DNA of 60,000 nt from Lineus longissimus. Taxonomy: Eukaryota > Nemertea > Pilidiophora > Heteronemertea > Lineidae. The stretch spans positions 1,056,001 through 1,116,000 of the forward strand of contig NC_088318.1 of NCBI RefSeq assembly GCF_910592395.1, written 5' to 3'. Positions 47,299 to 60,000 of the stretch are shown here, one piece after another (position 1 is the stretch's first letter; every line of letters begins with the position of its first letter). Below the pieces are notes generated by a model. The model was not told where the DNA came from and searched no databases. It saw nothing but the letters and a program-made list of their open reading frames with translations. The translations under genes were made by a program, and so were the position numbers.

Positions 47299-50200
47299 AT
47301 TACTCAATTGCAACAAATTAAACAAACATAAGGATTGAGATTCCCTTTAGGCTTTACAGGATTGAAACTAGAGTCCATGAAAGTGCGGTTCTACGCCAAT
47401 GTGTCTTTATCTGACACTGTCAGAATCTCTGTTCAGCTGATATGATGTGAAAACATGTTGTTTCATTTCCCTGCCAACAGTGGATAAGCAATGTCAACCA
47501 TGAGTACCAAACGTTCCGATCAATAGGCTTCTGACACGACAAACCCTGCAGCAGCTGGTTCAAGATAAGGCAGGTGCATGCATTCTTCCAAGTCTCAACT
47601 TTCAAAACACATTGCTCGAACTTCAAGATTGTGGCAGAACAAAGCAGCTTGGAACAAGTTCAAACCCCAGACCTTTTGCGGAGAAGGCAGACACTGAACT
47701 GCTACCAACTATACTCCCCAAATAGAGCACACCCCTCAAGTGTTTCACCATCAACTTTCAGTCCTGCGGCAAATGTAATCAACGAAGGGAACAAATAATG
47801 ACTTTCCCAAGCGCACCTGGTGTACCGCAACAGAAGTGCCTCATCAAAATACCGCCATCCACGCGTAAGCAGAGTTAACACAATTATTCAAATGTTGGTG
47901 GAGTTTCTCTTCACCGAGTGTCCTTTAAAGGTAGATGAATTTCACCATGGTGGTGGACCCTCTTCTCTGTCACTAACTTGATGTCATCTCTCCTGGTTGT
48001 TAAAACAAGTTTTGTCACAAAGACTGCTCTGGGCTTGGCTGATCAGGATCCTTACGGCGTAGAGAATCCATCAGTAAGACTCTAGAACATCCACCAAATG
48101 TGCCAGAGAGCCAACAGCAATGTTCACCAAACACATGCCTTCTTTCCCAGATTCTGTGCCAGTGGAGGATTACCAGAGACCAAGCGGATTCAAAATCTAA
48201 CCCCAGGGTAGGACCATTCCCCAAGTCTCCCCTCAGATCACAGATGGTTTTAAAATCACTTCATTACGGCGTGTTCCACAGCGTCATATTCCTGGCGGCC
48301 TTCTACGGCATATTTTGCGGCAATAACGTAACACCATCAATTGCATCATGCATTTAGCAGCATTGCTTCCTGACAACAAGAGACCAGTACTTCGGACTAT
48401 CGTACTGAAGAGGTTAAAGCTTGGCTCCTCGTCACGCGAATTTTGCACCACGAATCAACTCCTTGGAGATTCATGATACATCTTTTAAATTAATGGATAC
48501 AAAATTGAATAGAATATCTGAATCCCCAATTGATGGCACCAGAGTTTATTTCTCTTTGACCTGCAAAGTGGCGCTATTTTCTTATCAACATTGGTGTCAC
48601 GTCAACACGACTTTGATCAAGTGGGAATCCTCCAACGCGCTATTTCTTCATTTATTCATTAAATCTGTGCATGATTAGAGTGCAGTCTCGAGGGACTTGG
48701 GCTCAGGTGCGCGCGGCCCGACTATAAACCAAACTTATCATCTCAGAATTGAATTATGGGCCGGGGCGAAACCAGGGCACTTTGTAGGCGCGCTAACAAG
48801 ACGCTGTGACAGCGGGATATCACACGCTGATGAGATCGGTGGCGAGTCAACGGAAACACAATTCAAATTCTTACAAACAGCGCTTGGTTTTTCGGGACTT
48901 ACTAGATTTGTTGACAAATTGCTGGAGGCAAAGGAGACTTGCTCAAGCATCAGGTGATCATGCATACCACTGCAGCTTTGGGTCGTGCACAATATTCCTA
49001 ACTCGAGCTTAAGTCAATGATCTGGTCAGAATTTTAACTTGTGTGACTACTGTGAAAGAATGACGAGTTTGTGCCAATATGCCACTGATCAACCTCTTGG
49101 TGATCAAGCTTCCCCCAGGTCATCAGCAGATACTAAATGTAAAGACCAAACTCCTGAATGCCAGAGGTGCCTCTTGTGGGGGAAGACATCAATGAGCCCC
49201 AGGCCGCCTGCAGGATAGATTTTACATATTTGCCAGCAGTACCATTAGTAAGGAATCATTACGAAGCTTTTACCAAGATTACTAATATCACGCCGACGTC
49301 AGCGTCCTCATTTTTTCTAATCTCAAATGAGATTTGTATGCGTCCCAACCGGTTTGAATCTCATGAATCAAATTAGGACGTTTTCTTGCCAAACTTGTGC
49401 ATTCCTTATTGAATTTAGAATCGGCAATCCAAATTACATGGGAGCAAGATTACCGAGATTGCACAGCGGTCCCATGGGTACAGGTTTGCCGTGTTCCCAT
49501 GATTGGCTATGAGGAATCGACTTGGTTGGTGTGTTAGATGATAGTTAGATTTGACAACCAGGTTAACCCACTCAATTTAGTTTTGTTTGTAGATTGGTAG
49601 TTGCTATTGGTTACGACTAAAAGATGGATGGCACATTTCTAGAATCTCAATGACACTTTGTTCAGCTCCGCCTTATCACATCAAGACCCCAAATGGTTAG
49701 AAGTTTTTCAATGACATTTGACACAAAAAGCAGTTGGGGGATATGAATGAAAATGGCATTGTCCTTTTTATCTTTGATTATGTAATTTGCATGAAATGCA
49801 TTGTTTAATAGCTAATTCTCAAAAAATTTCATTAACTTGCTCTTTGGGAAAACCAACCTATCTGAAATTTTATCTGGGGGGGGGGCATTGTGCTTAAGTT
49901 TGAGACATATCCTTCTTCCAAATGTTAGATTTATGTCATTTCTTTGTAATGCTAAAAGTTATCGTTATTCAAAAGATTCCCTTCCCAAACTCATCTTAAA
50001 GGAATTCAATAAGTTGCAACTTGTATGCCCTCTGGTGATGGATGGCTCTCAAAAAACAACTCACATCAAAAACACAACTGTTGACAGATGTTGGACTTTT
50101 TTTCTAAGTACCGGAAAATGGATTAAGACAATCCCTCTCTCCCATTTTGGCCCCTTGGGTTGCATTCTGCTTACAATAAGCTACGAGAACCCTGTCAATC

Positions 50201-50770
50201 CAAGTCTTATGACATGAATTCAAACAGGTGATGCGCATTAAGCCTTCACCAGAAAATTGACAATATGTAAAATGGTCGCAATCATGTAGAGCCAGTCTTT
50301 GCAAGAGGAGTACAGAGCGTTCTACAACGACAAAACAAACCATCATTTAAATTCTCATCCGTGCACCACACTTGGAAAAACAATCCTATGTGACGCTTTG
50401 AATTGCTGCGAACCCCATGGCACAAACTCACCAACCTGATTAACAACTCACTCAAGTAGTATTAGAATTGATCAGGTGACTTCTGATTGCATCACGCTTG
50501 CCGTTATTTGGCTTTTTGAAGCCGTCCCAGTGGAAGCGTAATTTGCAGTCTTCCAAGAGTGCTGGGTTCATGCTCATTTGCTTTCGGGATCAGAAGAGGC
50601 AATTTAGGCGAAGATGAGAAACGTACGATTAGTTGGTTTTTTTGGAGGCCTTGATCAGAATAATAATGCCACTGGCAGAAATCTAGTGATCTTGGAAGCT
50701 GAATAAACTGGTATTGAATTTATGGGGTCACTGCAGGAACCAAGTACGCAGCCCAAACTTTTCATCATTG
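47299..50770. other. Non-coding stretch, nothing recognised
   Basis: Several frames of 60-126 codons on both strands lack domains or paired splice sites. The frame pair at 48697-48992 is open on both strands, as expected by chance in GC-richer DNA. A G10 run lies at 49876-49885. Confidence 0.45.
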
Positions 50771-50890
50771 AGTCAGTTCAAAATTTTGAAAAATTTTCAG
50801 AGTTAAAAAAGTGTTGGGGCTGATGATTTTGGTTCATTTTGAGCAGAAAAAAAAGTGAAAAAGAAATTTGGACTTAAAAATTTTTACAAA
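50771..50890 (+). repeat. Dispersed A/T-rich repeat, single unit (third locus)
   Basis: GAAAAATTTTCAGAGT, TTGGTTCATTTTGAGCAG and AAAAAAAAGTGAAAA match the units at 32.8 and 44.0 kb in order and orientation. Confidence 0.8.
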
Positions 50891-51140
50891 ATTTGAACTT
50901 GCAAAAAGCTCAACTCATATAGGTGAAATATTTTACCATCCCATTCACCATGGTGAATTTCAAATTTCATTCGTCTGTCAATGGATGACATCAAATCTCA
51001 CAATGTTTGTCGCAGAGGTCCTGCATTGATCCCCTTCAATGCTAAAGTGATCAGAGAAGCTGTCTCTTTGTGTTCACAGTCTGACATTTTGATGTCGTAA
51101 TGTCTAAATCTCAACACATCATTCTCTTTGAGACTGACTT

Positions 51141-51470
51141 GGGAGCCTCGTGGCCTAGTGGTTAACACTGCAGGTTACCACACAAACGTAATAGGGCCCC
51201 GGGATTAATCCCGGGAGAAGCCATGATTTGTGTTCTGGATGAACCGGCATAGATTCCTGGCTCCTCACAGTCCATCGAATGAGATTTTAAACCGAGGTTC
51301 CTTGTGTCTGTGCCAGGACGAGTAAAAGATCCCACCAAGTGAGAAACATGAGCAGCTTGTGTGGACACCACCGCCTTGGCGAAAGCCCCTTGGCATCATG
51401 GTCAGTATGATGACTGCGTCCACCAATTCCGCTCAACAGATTGCTGCACACAGCTTCCAACAATGTCAAA
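51141..51470 (+). mobile_element. Probable tRNA-derived SINE with long body
   Basis: A perfect box A consensus (TGGCCTAGTGG, 51151-51161) follows GCCTCG. The box B position reads GGGATTAATCC within CCCGGGATTAATCCCGGG (about 51198-51215), itself a strong hairpin. The following ~250 bp (for example GAGTAAAAGATCCCACCAAG and CCGCCTTGGCGAAAGCCCC) look like a SINE body with a conserved central domain. I cannot place it in a named superfamily, and the 3' border is uncertain. Confidence 0.55.
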
Positions 51471-53690
51471 ATTGAAAGATGCTCCAACCAAATCCAACAG
51501 CTGGACCTTTGTATCACCAGTGCATGGCCGAATAGTCTGAACATTCGTGGCCTGATGTATGATGATAGGTTGGTTCTTGTCAAAAACACTTCGCTACCAA
51601 CAGTTCTCTCAATAACTTACCATCAAAGGGATACTGCAAGAACTCGCTATAATCCATGGGGTTCATGACTTCACACGAGATATCCACAAAATATGAAGTG
51701 AGAACAGAATTTCGACAAAAGATGCTGAAAGTTTCACTGAGCACTGTTTCTGTCGAATGCAACACAGAAATAGCACTACAGATTTCGGCTATTCTTGAGA
51801 GGGAATTGTTTTCTTTCCTTTTCAAATTCTAATGAGCGGGACCCAAAACTATTTTTGTTCTGGTGTTGAATAGCGAGTGTCAACAAACCAGGGGGTGGCT
51901 TTTGATGTCCAGTATGCGCCTAAAGGGGAATCTCAAGTCCGCTTCATACTTAAAAGAACAAAATCATAGTGCATTTTGTGTTCTTTTTGTGGTAGGGAAC
52001 CATAACTTCTTGAGATGAAAAACAACGCAAATCAGTTCCATGTTAAGAAGAATGAACATTTCATTCTTTACCAACGGTATGTGTCCTTATGACACTTGTC
52101 ACGATAGGGTGAAACTGAATGGATTGGTGGTACATTGGGTGGACAAAATGCTCAGTGCAGCAGCATTTGTGTAAATCTTAAAAGATATTCTGAATTGGCT
52201 TCAGAATAAAAAGACAGAAAATAGCATGCACTACTTAAACTATTAGAACTATCACTTTTGTTCTGTTTAAATTGGACTTAACTGGCAACATTTACTCTCA
52301 TGTCTTTGAAAGAGAGTTCTGCCATTGTTGGAAAACTGTTGACATGAGATTGATTTTTAAGGCTATTTGACTAGTCTGGTACTTTTTAGGTAAACATTGT
52401 CTGACAATGGATACAAGGGAAATTGGTGCAAAGGGGGCAGGAATGAAAGGAAAATAACTCAAGGCTTGTGGGAATTTGGAGAATAATATTCAAGTATATT
52501 CAAGTATTGATCTGATTGTTTATGTAGGTAAGAGAGTAAAGGGTGCTTTATACTTTGTTCTCCAATGCAAGTTTTGGGCAAATGGTACCCTACGAGGCGA
52601 AGTTGAGCAGTGCAAAATTGTCAGCGAAATCTCAACTGGTCAGACGTGATGTGAGGTTTTATTCACAATCTTCAGGTTTAGATTTAAAATTTTGAGCGAA
52701 AGTTCCTGGCCTTTAAATAGTTAGCCTTATAAAGCTGAGAAGAGATACTTCGACAACTTCAAACAAACACAAATGTGTCATTGCATGTCAACTCTGTTAA
52801 GTGCTTTGAACAAAGTTACTGCTGCAACCTCAAATACCAGGAGAATGAAATTCTATCGAAAAAGTTGAAAAAAATACCTAAAAAAGAACTTGAAATCTGG
52901 GCTATAAAAAAGGCCCGACGAGCTCCTGACACCATCTGCTTGTTAAAGCTTGTATGATGAAAGAAAGGCTTAAACCTAGCTCGCAGCATGATTGGACCAA
53001 CATGCTAAATTTCAATAATTTCATACGGTTTTTGTCGATTGCCACGAGCTATTCAGCTGTAGAAAATGGACAGAAAAAGCATCAATGGGCAAAAACTGAG
53101 GCAAATGTGCCAGTATGGCTAAACAAGATAGATCAGGATACATTTGTCCGTCGCCTTAAGCAATACACTTCACCAGGATATTTCGATAAGACGCAAAACT
53201 GAGATTCTTTCTCTTCAATGGTGGGAGCTACATCCACCTTAAAGTGAATATCGCACAGCCCACTTCTCACTTCTCAGGGTCAGATGATAACCTTTGTCGT
53301 AGTTGATATCGGCCTATAAACCCAATACTTTTAACTCAACTCTGTACTTTTTCACTTCTTTTTTCCTGATGAAGACTAAGCTAGCTTGACTGATCTGCTG
53401 AACTCGTGATCAGGCAGTGTTCATTTAAGAAACGCATGTTGTGGGATTCCATGGTGCTGTGGTAAAAGTCCAACCAAAAGTTTGATGATTACAACTGATT
53501 TTATACCAGCAAAAAATACTGGTTATTTCACCTAATCAGATGATTTAGTATTCATGCATTAAAACTCTTTAACCTGCGGAAACTTTTTCCCTCTCTCCAC
53601 CTGGTCGATATATTATCGGCAGTCCTTGTCAACGCTGTGTCACCTGCTCGGAGGATGCCAACCTAATTAATGATTCTCATCACAGGACGT
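51471..53690. other. Non-coding stretch, nothing recognised
   Basis: Two adjoining plus-strand frames (52775-52957 and 52954-53202) overlap by an ATGA and are Lys-rich. No family resemblance, start context or splice borders make them convincing. Confidence 0.4.
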
Positions 53691-54015
53691 GCCACTATCC
53701 TTGTAGAGATGCAGCTGCGATGTAGCATCCTGGTTGTTCCTACCATGTTATGCTGATCAGTATGCCCACAAGTTCAATTCAACAACTGACCATTTTCGTT
53801 TAGTAACCTTGGGCAAGGCACATCACTATTCTCGTATTGATACAAATGCGAAGTAGCATCCTGGTTGTACGTTCTTTCAAGTTATACTGATCAGTATGTC
53901 ACAAGTTCATTCCAACAAGTGACTTCCTTAGTGTAACCTTGGGCAAGCCACGGCACTATGATTACAGATACCCAGCAGGGGTATAGCATCCTGGTCTTTG
54001 TAGTTCGTTCACACC
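53691..54015 (+). repeat. 130-bp tandem repeat, about 2.5 copies
   Basis: TAGCATCCTGGT occurs at 53723, 53854 and 53984. ACTGATCAGTATG and GTAACCTTGGGCAAG recur in the first two units. The second unit holds the 14-bp palindrome ATACTGATCAGTAT. Units differ at roughly one base in five. Confidence 0.8.
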
Positions 54016-57000
54016 ACAGTTGGGAGCCAGGGTTGCGTTTGATTCTGTGATCATACTCCACACACACGCATGATAATTTCAATGTACCGAGTGATAGGAG
54101 AGACTTCTATTAGCGAGTTTGGGTAACTTAATCAGACCTATCTAGCTTGAGCCTCTAATGTATCTCTAACTCTTCAATCTGTGCACCTGCCCCAGCACCT
54201 GTGATATTCAAACCATTTCGTCAATTTAAGTGGACTGATTACACAGGCTTGGAACTCTCGATTCTCCCAGTTCTCTACTCATGGTCTTTGTTTTACCAAC
54301 AGGTGCAAGTGGGTTTTTTAAAACCCGGGAAAGGGTGAACGACCAAATGCACTTTACATACAGATATTAAGTATTGCGGCAATTTCATTTAAGGAAATAT
54401 ACTGACTTGAATTTCAATTGTGCTCTAGTGTCCTAATTCCAATCTCGGGTGATTGGTGGGTCCATCCTAAAGCTTGGCCAAATGTATCAGACTCAATTAA
54501 ATAGAGATTAGCTATTCATCTAAATAAATAGAATGCTGTGGCTTCCGATAGCTTAGCTTTTATAACTGGCTCAACTGAACAGCTTGTGGACAAGGCCAAA
54601 ATGCCACATTAGGGCCTAAATGTAGAGGCACGCCAAAAAAACAGCCAGCGTTTTGTCCTGTTTCAAGGTCAATGCGCAATCCATTGGAACCTCAGGCACG
54701 ATAAAATATCACTGAATTGGCTTAATCCGAGAGAACTAAGAATTGGTTTCAGTGGATGACAAGGTGTAAAGGATGATGCTGAGAAGGACACAACAATACA
54801 CCCCATTTTCCAATACATAATACAGGTTTTCAATGCAAAAAGGAAGTAAAAGGACATAAAAAGTTGTCTTTGCATGTATGAGGTGCAGGTGGTCTGAAGT
54901 GACGACAAGGCATGGCTGGGGATTACAGCCAAATTGAAGCTGCACTCCTCACTCAATAAGTAAAATGAAATAACCAGGGGCCACTGTGCTCACCAGTTGA
55001 TGTGCTATAGTTAATCGAATCTGCTACTGTTTTGAAATAGGATACAGATGATAACTGTGGTACTGGTAAGCCAAAAACAGGTTGTGAAGACAGAAACTTG
55101 AAGACCGTTTTTAAGATGAGTGTCGTGAAGCAATTTTCTGGGGAAAAGTAACCATTTCAACCCTGAGCTCCCTTGGGAGAGGGCACCAAGTTATGGTATC
55201 TCCAAATGGGAGCCACTATCACCACTGCGGCAGAGCACCCTCCCCAACCTTTGCCATTTCGTATTACTATATATATTGCGCAATGTTTTTTAAAAGCAAC
55301 TTTTCCACCTGCACCGAGGATGTTAATTTAATTAACTAGATCAATCACACCCTGATTTATATCTCCGTGCATCTTCAGCAAGCCGGCAGGTGGTTACCAA
55401 AGGAAATGAATCCAGTGACGAATACATCTTCAATGAAGTTTATGGCGTGTGTCATACGAGTATTGAGATTATATCTACAGCAAGCAGCTCTTTCCAAGGG
55501 CTGAGTTCGCTAATGATTCTGCAACAGACACAAATGAAATTGACCATCTCCTTTTTCTTCCTGCTAATCCCAGTGTGTATCACCAACGTTCTGATCTTAA
55601 TAGACATTGTAATGCAGGAATTTTGCCTTGGTAGCGATAGACTACCAGGTTTGAGTCAAAACTATTTTCAAGCCAGTCCCCCCTCTTCGCATATAGATAG
55701 ATTCTTTAAAGGCATAGTGATATCAACCATTACCTAACAAACACACTGGAACTCTTCTTTGTAAAGATGTATCTGAACTCTTCCCAAAGACACTCGTCAA
55801 ACCACAGGGACGATTGTGATGAATCTAGTGAACAAGCTATAAAAAAGAGAATATGACCACATAACGACAGTTAAACCAAGGAATATGCTCTTCCCTTGAA
55901 AAGGAAAGAATTCTTCTAAAGCGGTTTTAAAATAAACTCCACAGTCTAGTTCCCTGACGTCTGTAGTGAAGCGGCACGCATGACAGATCGGCTGTCCCAG
56001 GCTGCAGCTTATCGCACTGAAACCACTTCAATTCCCCATAGTAAAGTTAACATTGTTTCTACAGACTGATCCGTTGATTTCGGTATCAGACGAGAACATG
56101 CAACGTAGAAGCAAATTAAAACAGCTCTGCGTGTATAGATCGTCCCCCAGTGGGTGTATATCTCCTGCGTACATCCTAAGCTGTCGGGATGTGGTACCCG
56201 CGCTCACTGATAAGACGAAAACTTTTACTATCAGTCAAAGTTCGTGTTTTGTGGCGCGACACCAGAGACAATAGAGTTGGTTGTTGGACGTAACACTTGT
56301 CATTGTGATGACCCTGGGGTGAGATTCTAATGTGGTATGGTGCGATGGTCATGGCAGTAATGTGACATTATCGACACGCCAGCAACGTTTGACTGACATA
56401 TCGTTCCTCTGCTTGGCTCGGAGCGTGTGGAACACTCTCAAAGATTTTTAAGTCTGCTGGAGGTCAGAGGGCAGAGATGAAAGGTCAACATGTAAATTTA
56501 TTCCCCATCCATGTATGTGCATAGTATCACAAAAGGTTAAAGTTTCTGGTGGAAAGAGACTGGTATGCCTGTTCTTTGGCATCTCAGCCCGAGACAAGTA
56601 GACTAATGATCAACTATTGTGGATTATGACATTCTGAAATACAATTCATTGCCTGAAATCATCCCATCCTCAGCACATAGTTCAGTGGGGGGGCCATCAG
56701 AGGCACAACGGAAACATGCCAAGAAGGCAAAAACATTTGGGCGACCTCTTTCTTAGACTACTGGAATTGTCCATGCTTTGACCACGAGTGGAATAATTTT
56801 TGAAAATGTTGTGCTGCCATGGAATGGACTCAACAAGTCCACAAGTCCAAATAATCTTGGTTTTAGGCCTCACTCAATGAGACTCAACCTTGGTCAAACC
56901 TGATCATGTGAATACAGCAATAAGGGAAAAGTAGTGACATCACTGATAGACCAAAGCAACAACCCAAGTAGATGATAGAGCAGCATATTGCCCGACCGAA

Positions 57001-59191
57001 GGGATCTAGCTTGGTTACTTGAGCCAATGAGACATCCCAATGGATGGTTAAAAGAGAGAAAGCATTTACTAGATTCCTTAGCCCAAAGGATCTTACTTGT
57101 TTATTTGAAGTCCACTTCTTACTTTTAAAGGTATGCCCGATGCACATCAAAATCAAATCAGGATTTAGAAAGCTTTGAAGCTACATCTCACTTACCGGTA
57201 TCTGAGGCCGCTGACCACTGATGCAAAACCACACGGCCATTTAGACTTGGAAATAATCTAAAAGTAGAAGAAAATTTAAAAGTTTACCCACTAAGGAAAT
57301 ATTTGATGTCGCGACAAAATATATAAATGACAGGACTGAAGTCTATCTCAACGGCACATGTGCCACTTCAAACGTCTCGGCGCTGAAAAAATTCCCCCGG
57401 TGCCGCCGAGAAGAGAGTGTTCAATCGCGATACCCGGGTCACATCCTGCGCCCCTATAATTCATGGTTTTACTTGTTATCAGCCATTCACACTGGTTAAC
57501 ACTGTAAATTCACGCACCGATGACTCTCGAGTCGGCTCCACAGCGTACCGAGCAATGGGCTTGGTCCACCCAGATAAGGCCAGCCCCATCACTTTTTATG
57601 ACACGGACTCAATTCAGCTACTGTGAAGTCACAATGACCATTTGAAGACTATTTCATTTTGTTAATGATAACAGACTCTTGACACCAACCAACTGAGGTC
57701 TTCAATCATTTATTATAGTTCACTTGTGTTGGTCTTGTATCTCCTCAACTACAGCTGTTTCTCTGGTTGATGGCACATCGATTTTATAAAAGTGGGTCCC
57801 AAGTTACACAGATGAAATAGAAAGCTAGTTGATACTCAAAGGTGAATTCCACTCATTGATGAGGTATTCCTAAATTCTCAAGCAAACCACTTTGTCTTAA
57901 CTTGGTGGGCAGGATGTCCCCCTGTGGTCGAGAGGTTGATGGGCCTAGGGGGGCAGAGGTCAGGGTACTGCCACGCCAGTGATGTTATGGAATGTTTGCA
58001 GATAGTCATCATCAATTTCATTGTGAGGGAAGGTGATTTAACCTGAGACCCAGACAGCAGTTACGCCCCTGTCAAAATCCAGTGTCATTCTGACAAAAGT
58101 CATTCTAAGATAGGGTTGGACCGATGGATATAACAGAGCTGTGTGTGACTGTCTTCAGGTGATTTCGTACCTCCTTACCTGAAGATGACCACCCAATCGC
58201 AAATCATCCACCCGAACATCGACAGCATCATTTACTGAGAGCCTAAGTGGTGTTTGGGGACACCTGGGAGATTCATAACAAACTAAGGCATAAAAGAGAA
58301 GATCGCAATCTTCAGCAAAACTAATGCCGATTCAGCATTGGTTAACTTATGGAATGGTATGCCCAAGTTTCAACGATCCAAGACCAGCTAATGAATGACT
58401 GTGAAACAGAAACCAAAAACAAGCTTGAACCCAACATTCTGACCATTGGAACATGTGATGTGACAAGTTGTTGTTTATTTATTTAAATGGAATGGTATCA
58501 AATGACCATGCGCATGAACTGAATATGTAGGATCGGTGTTACATCGGTGAGACTAGAGTAATTATGTTGTCCCAACTTGACAATACACTGAGGCATGACA
58601 GATGAAGGATCCAATAAGAAAGATATATAACCATGTGAAATATTAGTCCGCCCACATTAACTTCTCAGTAAAATATGACCAATTATCCTCTCAAAGTTCC
58701 TTGGCTGTGACCCACACGCAAACAGGAACTGACAGGCAGCTAACAGAATCTGCTCAAGAAATTCTCACGAAACAATGCGAAATTCTGGCACGTTTTTGTG
58801 TGTAAATTATTGGATTTGAGAGTGTTTCATTATCTGGTGGCTTCAGTGTGTATGGTGACTATCGCTGGGGATTAGATCCCAGTATCAGCTGCCTGCAGGG
58901 ATGCTGCTCATGTTAATGGCCACCTTAGAATCAAGTCATTTACCAACAACAAGGGTGTGAGATTAAAACTTGTAGACTTGAAAACTTTTGATATTTGAAA
59001 TAGACTTAGCCGGCCAGCTATTGGCAGCTTAAAACTTTGTTTGCTCAAATATATCCACTGCAGTTATTTGAGGCAACCAAAATAGTTATCAAGTTCCTGG
59101 TGCATCACTGCCATGCCCAGTACAGAGGAATTCTGTAATTAACCAAGAGAGACAAATGATATTAAGGGTTGACTATAAGTACAACTAATAT
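54016..59191. other. Non-coding stretch, nothing recognised
   Basis: No gene supported over 5 kb. A plus-strand frame at 55390-55737 has a hydrophobic run (about residues 53-73) that could mimic a membrane segment, but no start or splice context. A box A-like TGGTCGAGAGG at about 57925 has no box B partner. Confidence 0.45.
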
Positions 59192-59352
59192 GGCTCAAAC
59201 TTGAAATCCTAAAGTAATTAGAATCTCAAATCGAGCGAATACCAATTTCTAGGGCGAGAGTCTGTTGTTTGTTTTCCAGAGAATAGCCTACCATGGCCCT
59301 CCACTTCATTTCCTTGGAGTTCTAATTGCTTTTGGCATTTCAAGTTTGAGCC
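59192..59352. mobile_element. MITE, GGCTCAAACTTGAAAT-ended
   Basis: GGCTCAAACTTGAAATCCTA at the left pairs with the reverse complement of TTGGCATTTCAAGTTTGAGCC at the right. Pairing continues inward to TAATTAGAA/TTCTAATT, giving about 32-bp ends with a few mismatches in a 161-bp element. The copy at 35221 shares the left end and core. No target duplication is evident. Confidence 0.7.
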
Positions 59353-60000
59353 CAAACGGTTGTAGGTTTGTCCTCACTATCAAATTGAACCCTTTTCATG
59401 AGGAGAAAAAATAATTCTTCCAAACCTCAGAAATTTCACAACCCTGCCAACCACTTAAGTTCTCACAAACACTTCTACGAATCACCAAATTAATCTGGAG
59501 GAAATTCAGCCATGACATCCCCCTATCTTGCCTGAACCAGTCAATGTCTGTAGCCATTTCTCATCGTCTTCCGAGATATCAGCGATGTCCAGGTCAGGTT
59601 ACATCGTATCACCCAGCCGACAACACTCTGTTACAACATCAATAAAACAACAAAATTCAGTCATCAAATTTTTCTCAGCTACTCTCTACAGTCGCTGCGG
59701 CAGATGATAACGGTTATTCATTCGGCTCACCACAGTTATAGTCGCACTTGTTGGATTACTCGTCATGATTGGTGGCTGCCGCAAGCCGATATGTCACAAC
59801 GGAGGGCCACAATCCTCAATGAATTACCGCAGATCTGTTTATATTAGTGGAAAAAGCGGCATCTGTGTCAGTGATAATCGCAGAGCAACTTGTACGGACA
59901 CTGCGATAATGTCAACGGAGCCATAGATCATAATTTGCGAATTTTGTCGAGTCTTATTGGTATTTCTGATTAGGTGAAAAAAATCCTATTGCCCCTTAAG
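59353..60000. other. Non-coding stretch, nothing recognised
   Basis: No frame of note and no repeat or RNA gene seen up to the window edge. Confidence 0.5.

Noticed and set aside
52775-53202. Two adjoining Lys-rich plus-strand frames overlapping at ATGA
   Set aside because: Translational coupling is not expected in this eukaryotic DNA, and no family or splice evidence was found.
57920-57975. TGGTCGAGAGG box A-like sequence
   Set aside because: No box B and no stem pairing.
1-60000. CRISPR array, rRNA, integrated virus or bacterial gene cluster
   Set aside because: Tandem repeats here lack unique spacers of CRISPR type, and no rRNA-like, viral or operon-like sequence was found on either strand.

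Overview
The window is animal nuclear DNA, most likely from a marine invertebrate. There is no long uninterrupted reading frame, no operon structure and no bacterial promoter or ribosome-binding pattern. The sequence is instead moderately AT-rich intergenic or intronic DNA with spliceosomal intron signals, many small non-autonomous DNA transposons, tRNA-derived SINE-like pieces, and minisatellites and microsatellites. Phylum and species cannot be fixed from what is here. There are no viral genes, CRISPR arrays or rRNA genes that I can see.

Genes. The only coding sequence I trust is the 3' end of a minus-strand gene at 12,015-12,602. A 293-nt exon with consensus acceptor and donor is followed, across a 206-nt intron, by a terminal exon. 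That exon continues in the only compatible phase, and its protein ends in ...TPEITV just before a stop. The 126 visible C-terminal residues are rich in R, G, S and T and end in a class I PDZ-ligand-like motif, so a membrane receptor, channel or adhesion protein is possible. I cannot name the family. Three further exon-like segments (3,098-3,187 plus; 14,036-14,134 minus; 30,079-30,231 minus) have good splice sites but little else, and are given low confidence.

Mobile DNA. (1) A 1,068-bp element flanked by TA with pogo/Tigger-like ends (5,322-6,389), with two relic ends at 43,939 and 47,243. (2) A 1.59-kb element (23,923-25,511) with ~19-bp terminal inverted repeats and dense CAGTG/CACTG subterminal pentamers. 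(3) Several families of 110-180-bp MITE or foldback elements (1,026; 13,044 and 38,095; 15,314 and 20,358; 18,910; 35,221 and 59,192; 39,378). (4) tRNA-derived SINE-like pieces (1,219; 29,702; 33,541; 47,163; 51,141). (5) A dispersed A/T-rich repeat of about 110-135 bp, present as dimers at 32.8 and 44.0 kb and a monomer at 50.8 kb, always in the same orientation.

Tandem repeats. Units are 20 bp (32,061), 55 bp (34,841), 75 bp (37,426), about 100 bp (36,697), 39 bp (42,570), trinucleotide (43,088), about 114 bp (45,346) and 130 bp (53,691). The 75-bp array keeps a 25-residue open frame on the minus strand. The 55-bp array appears to have been interrupted by a MITE.

The remaining stretches hold only short stop-bounded frames that I could not tie to any protein family. 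No new multi-gene system is visible.
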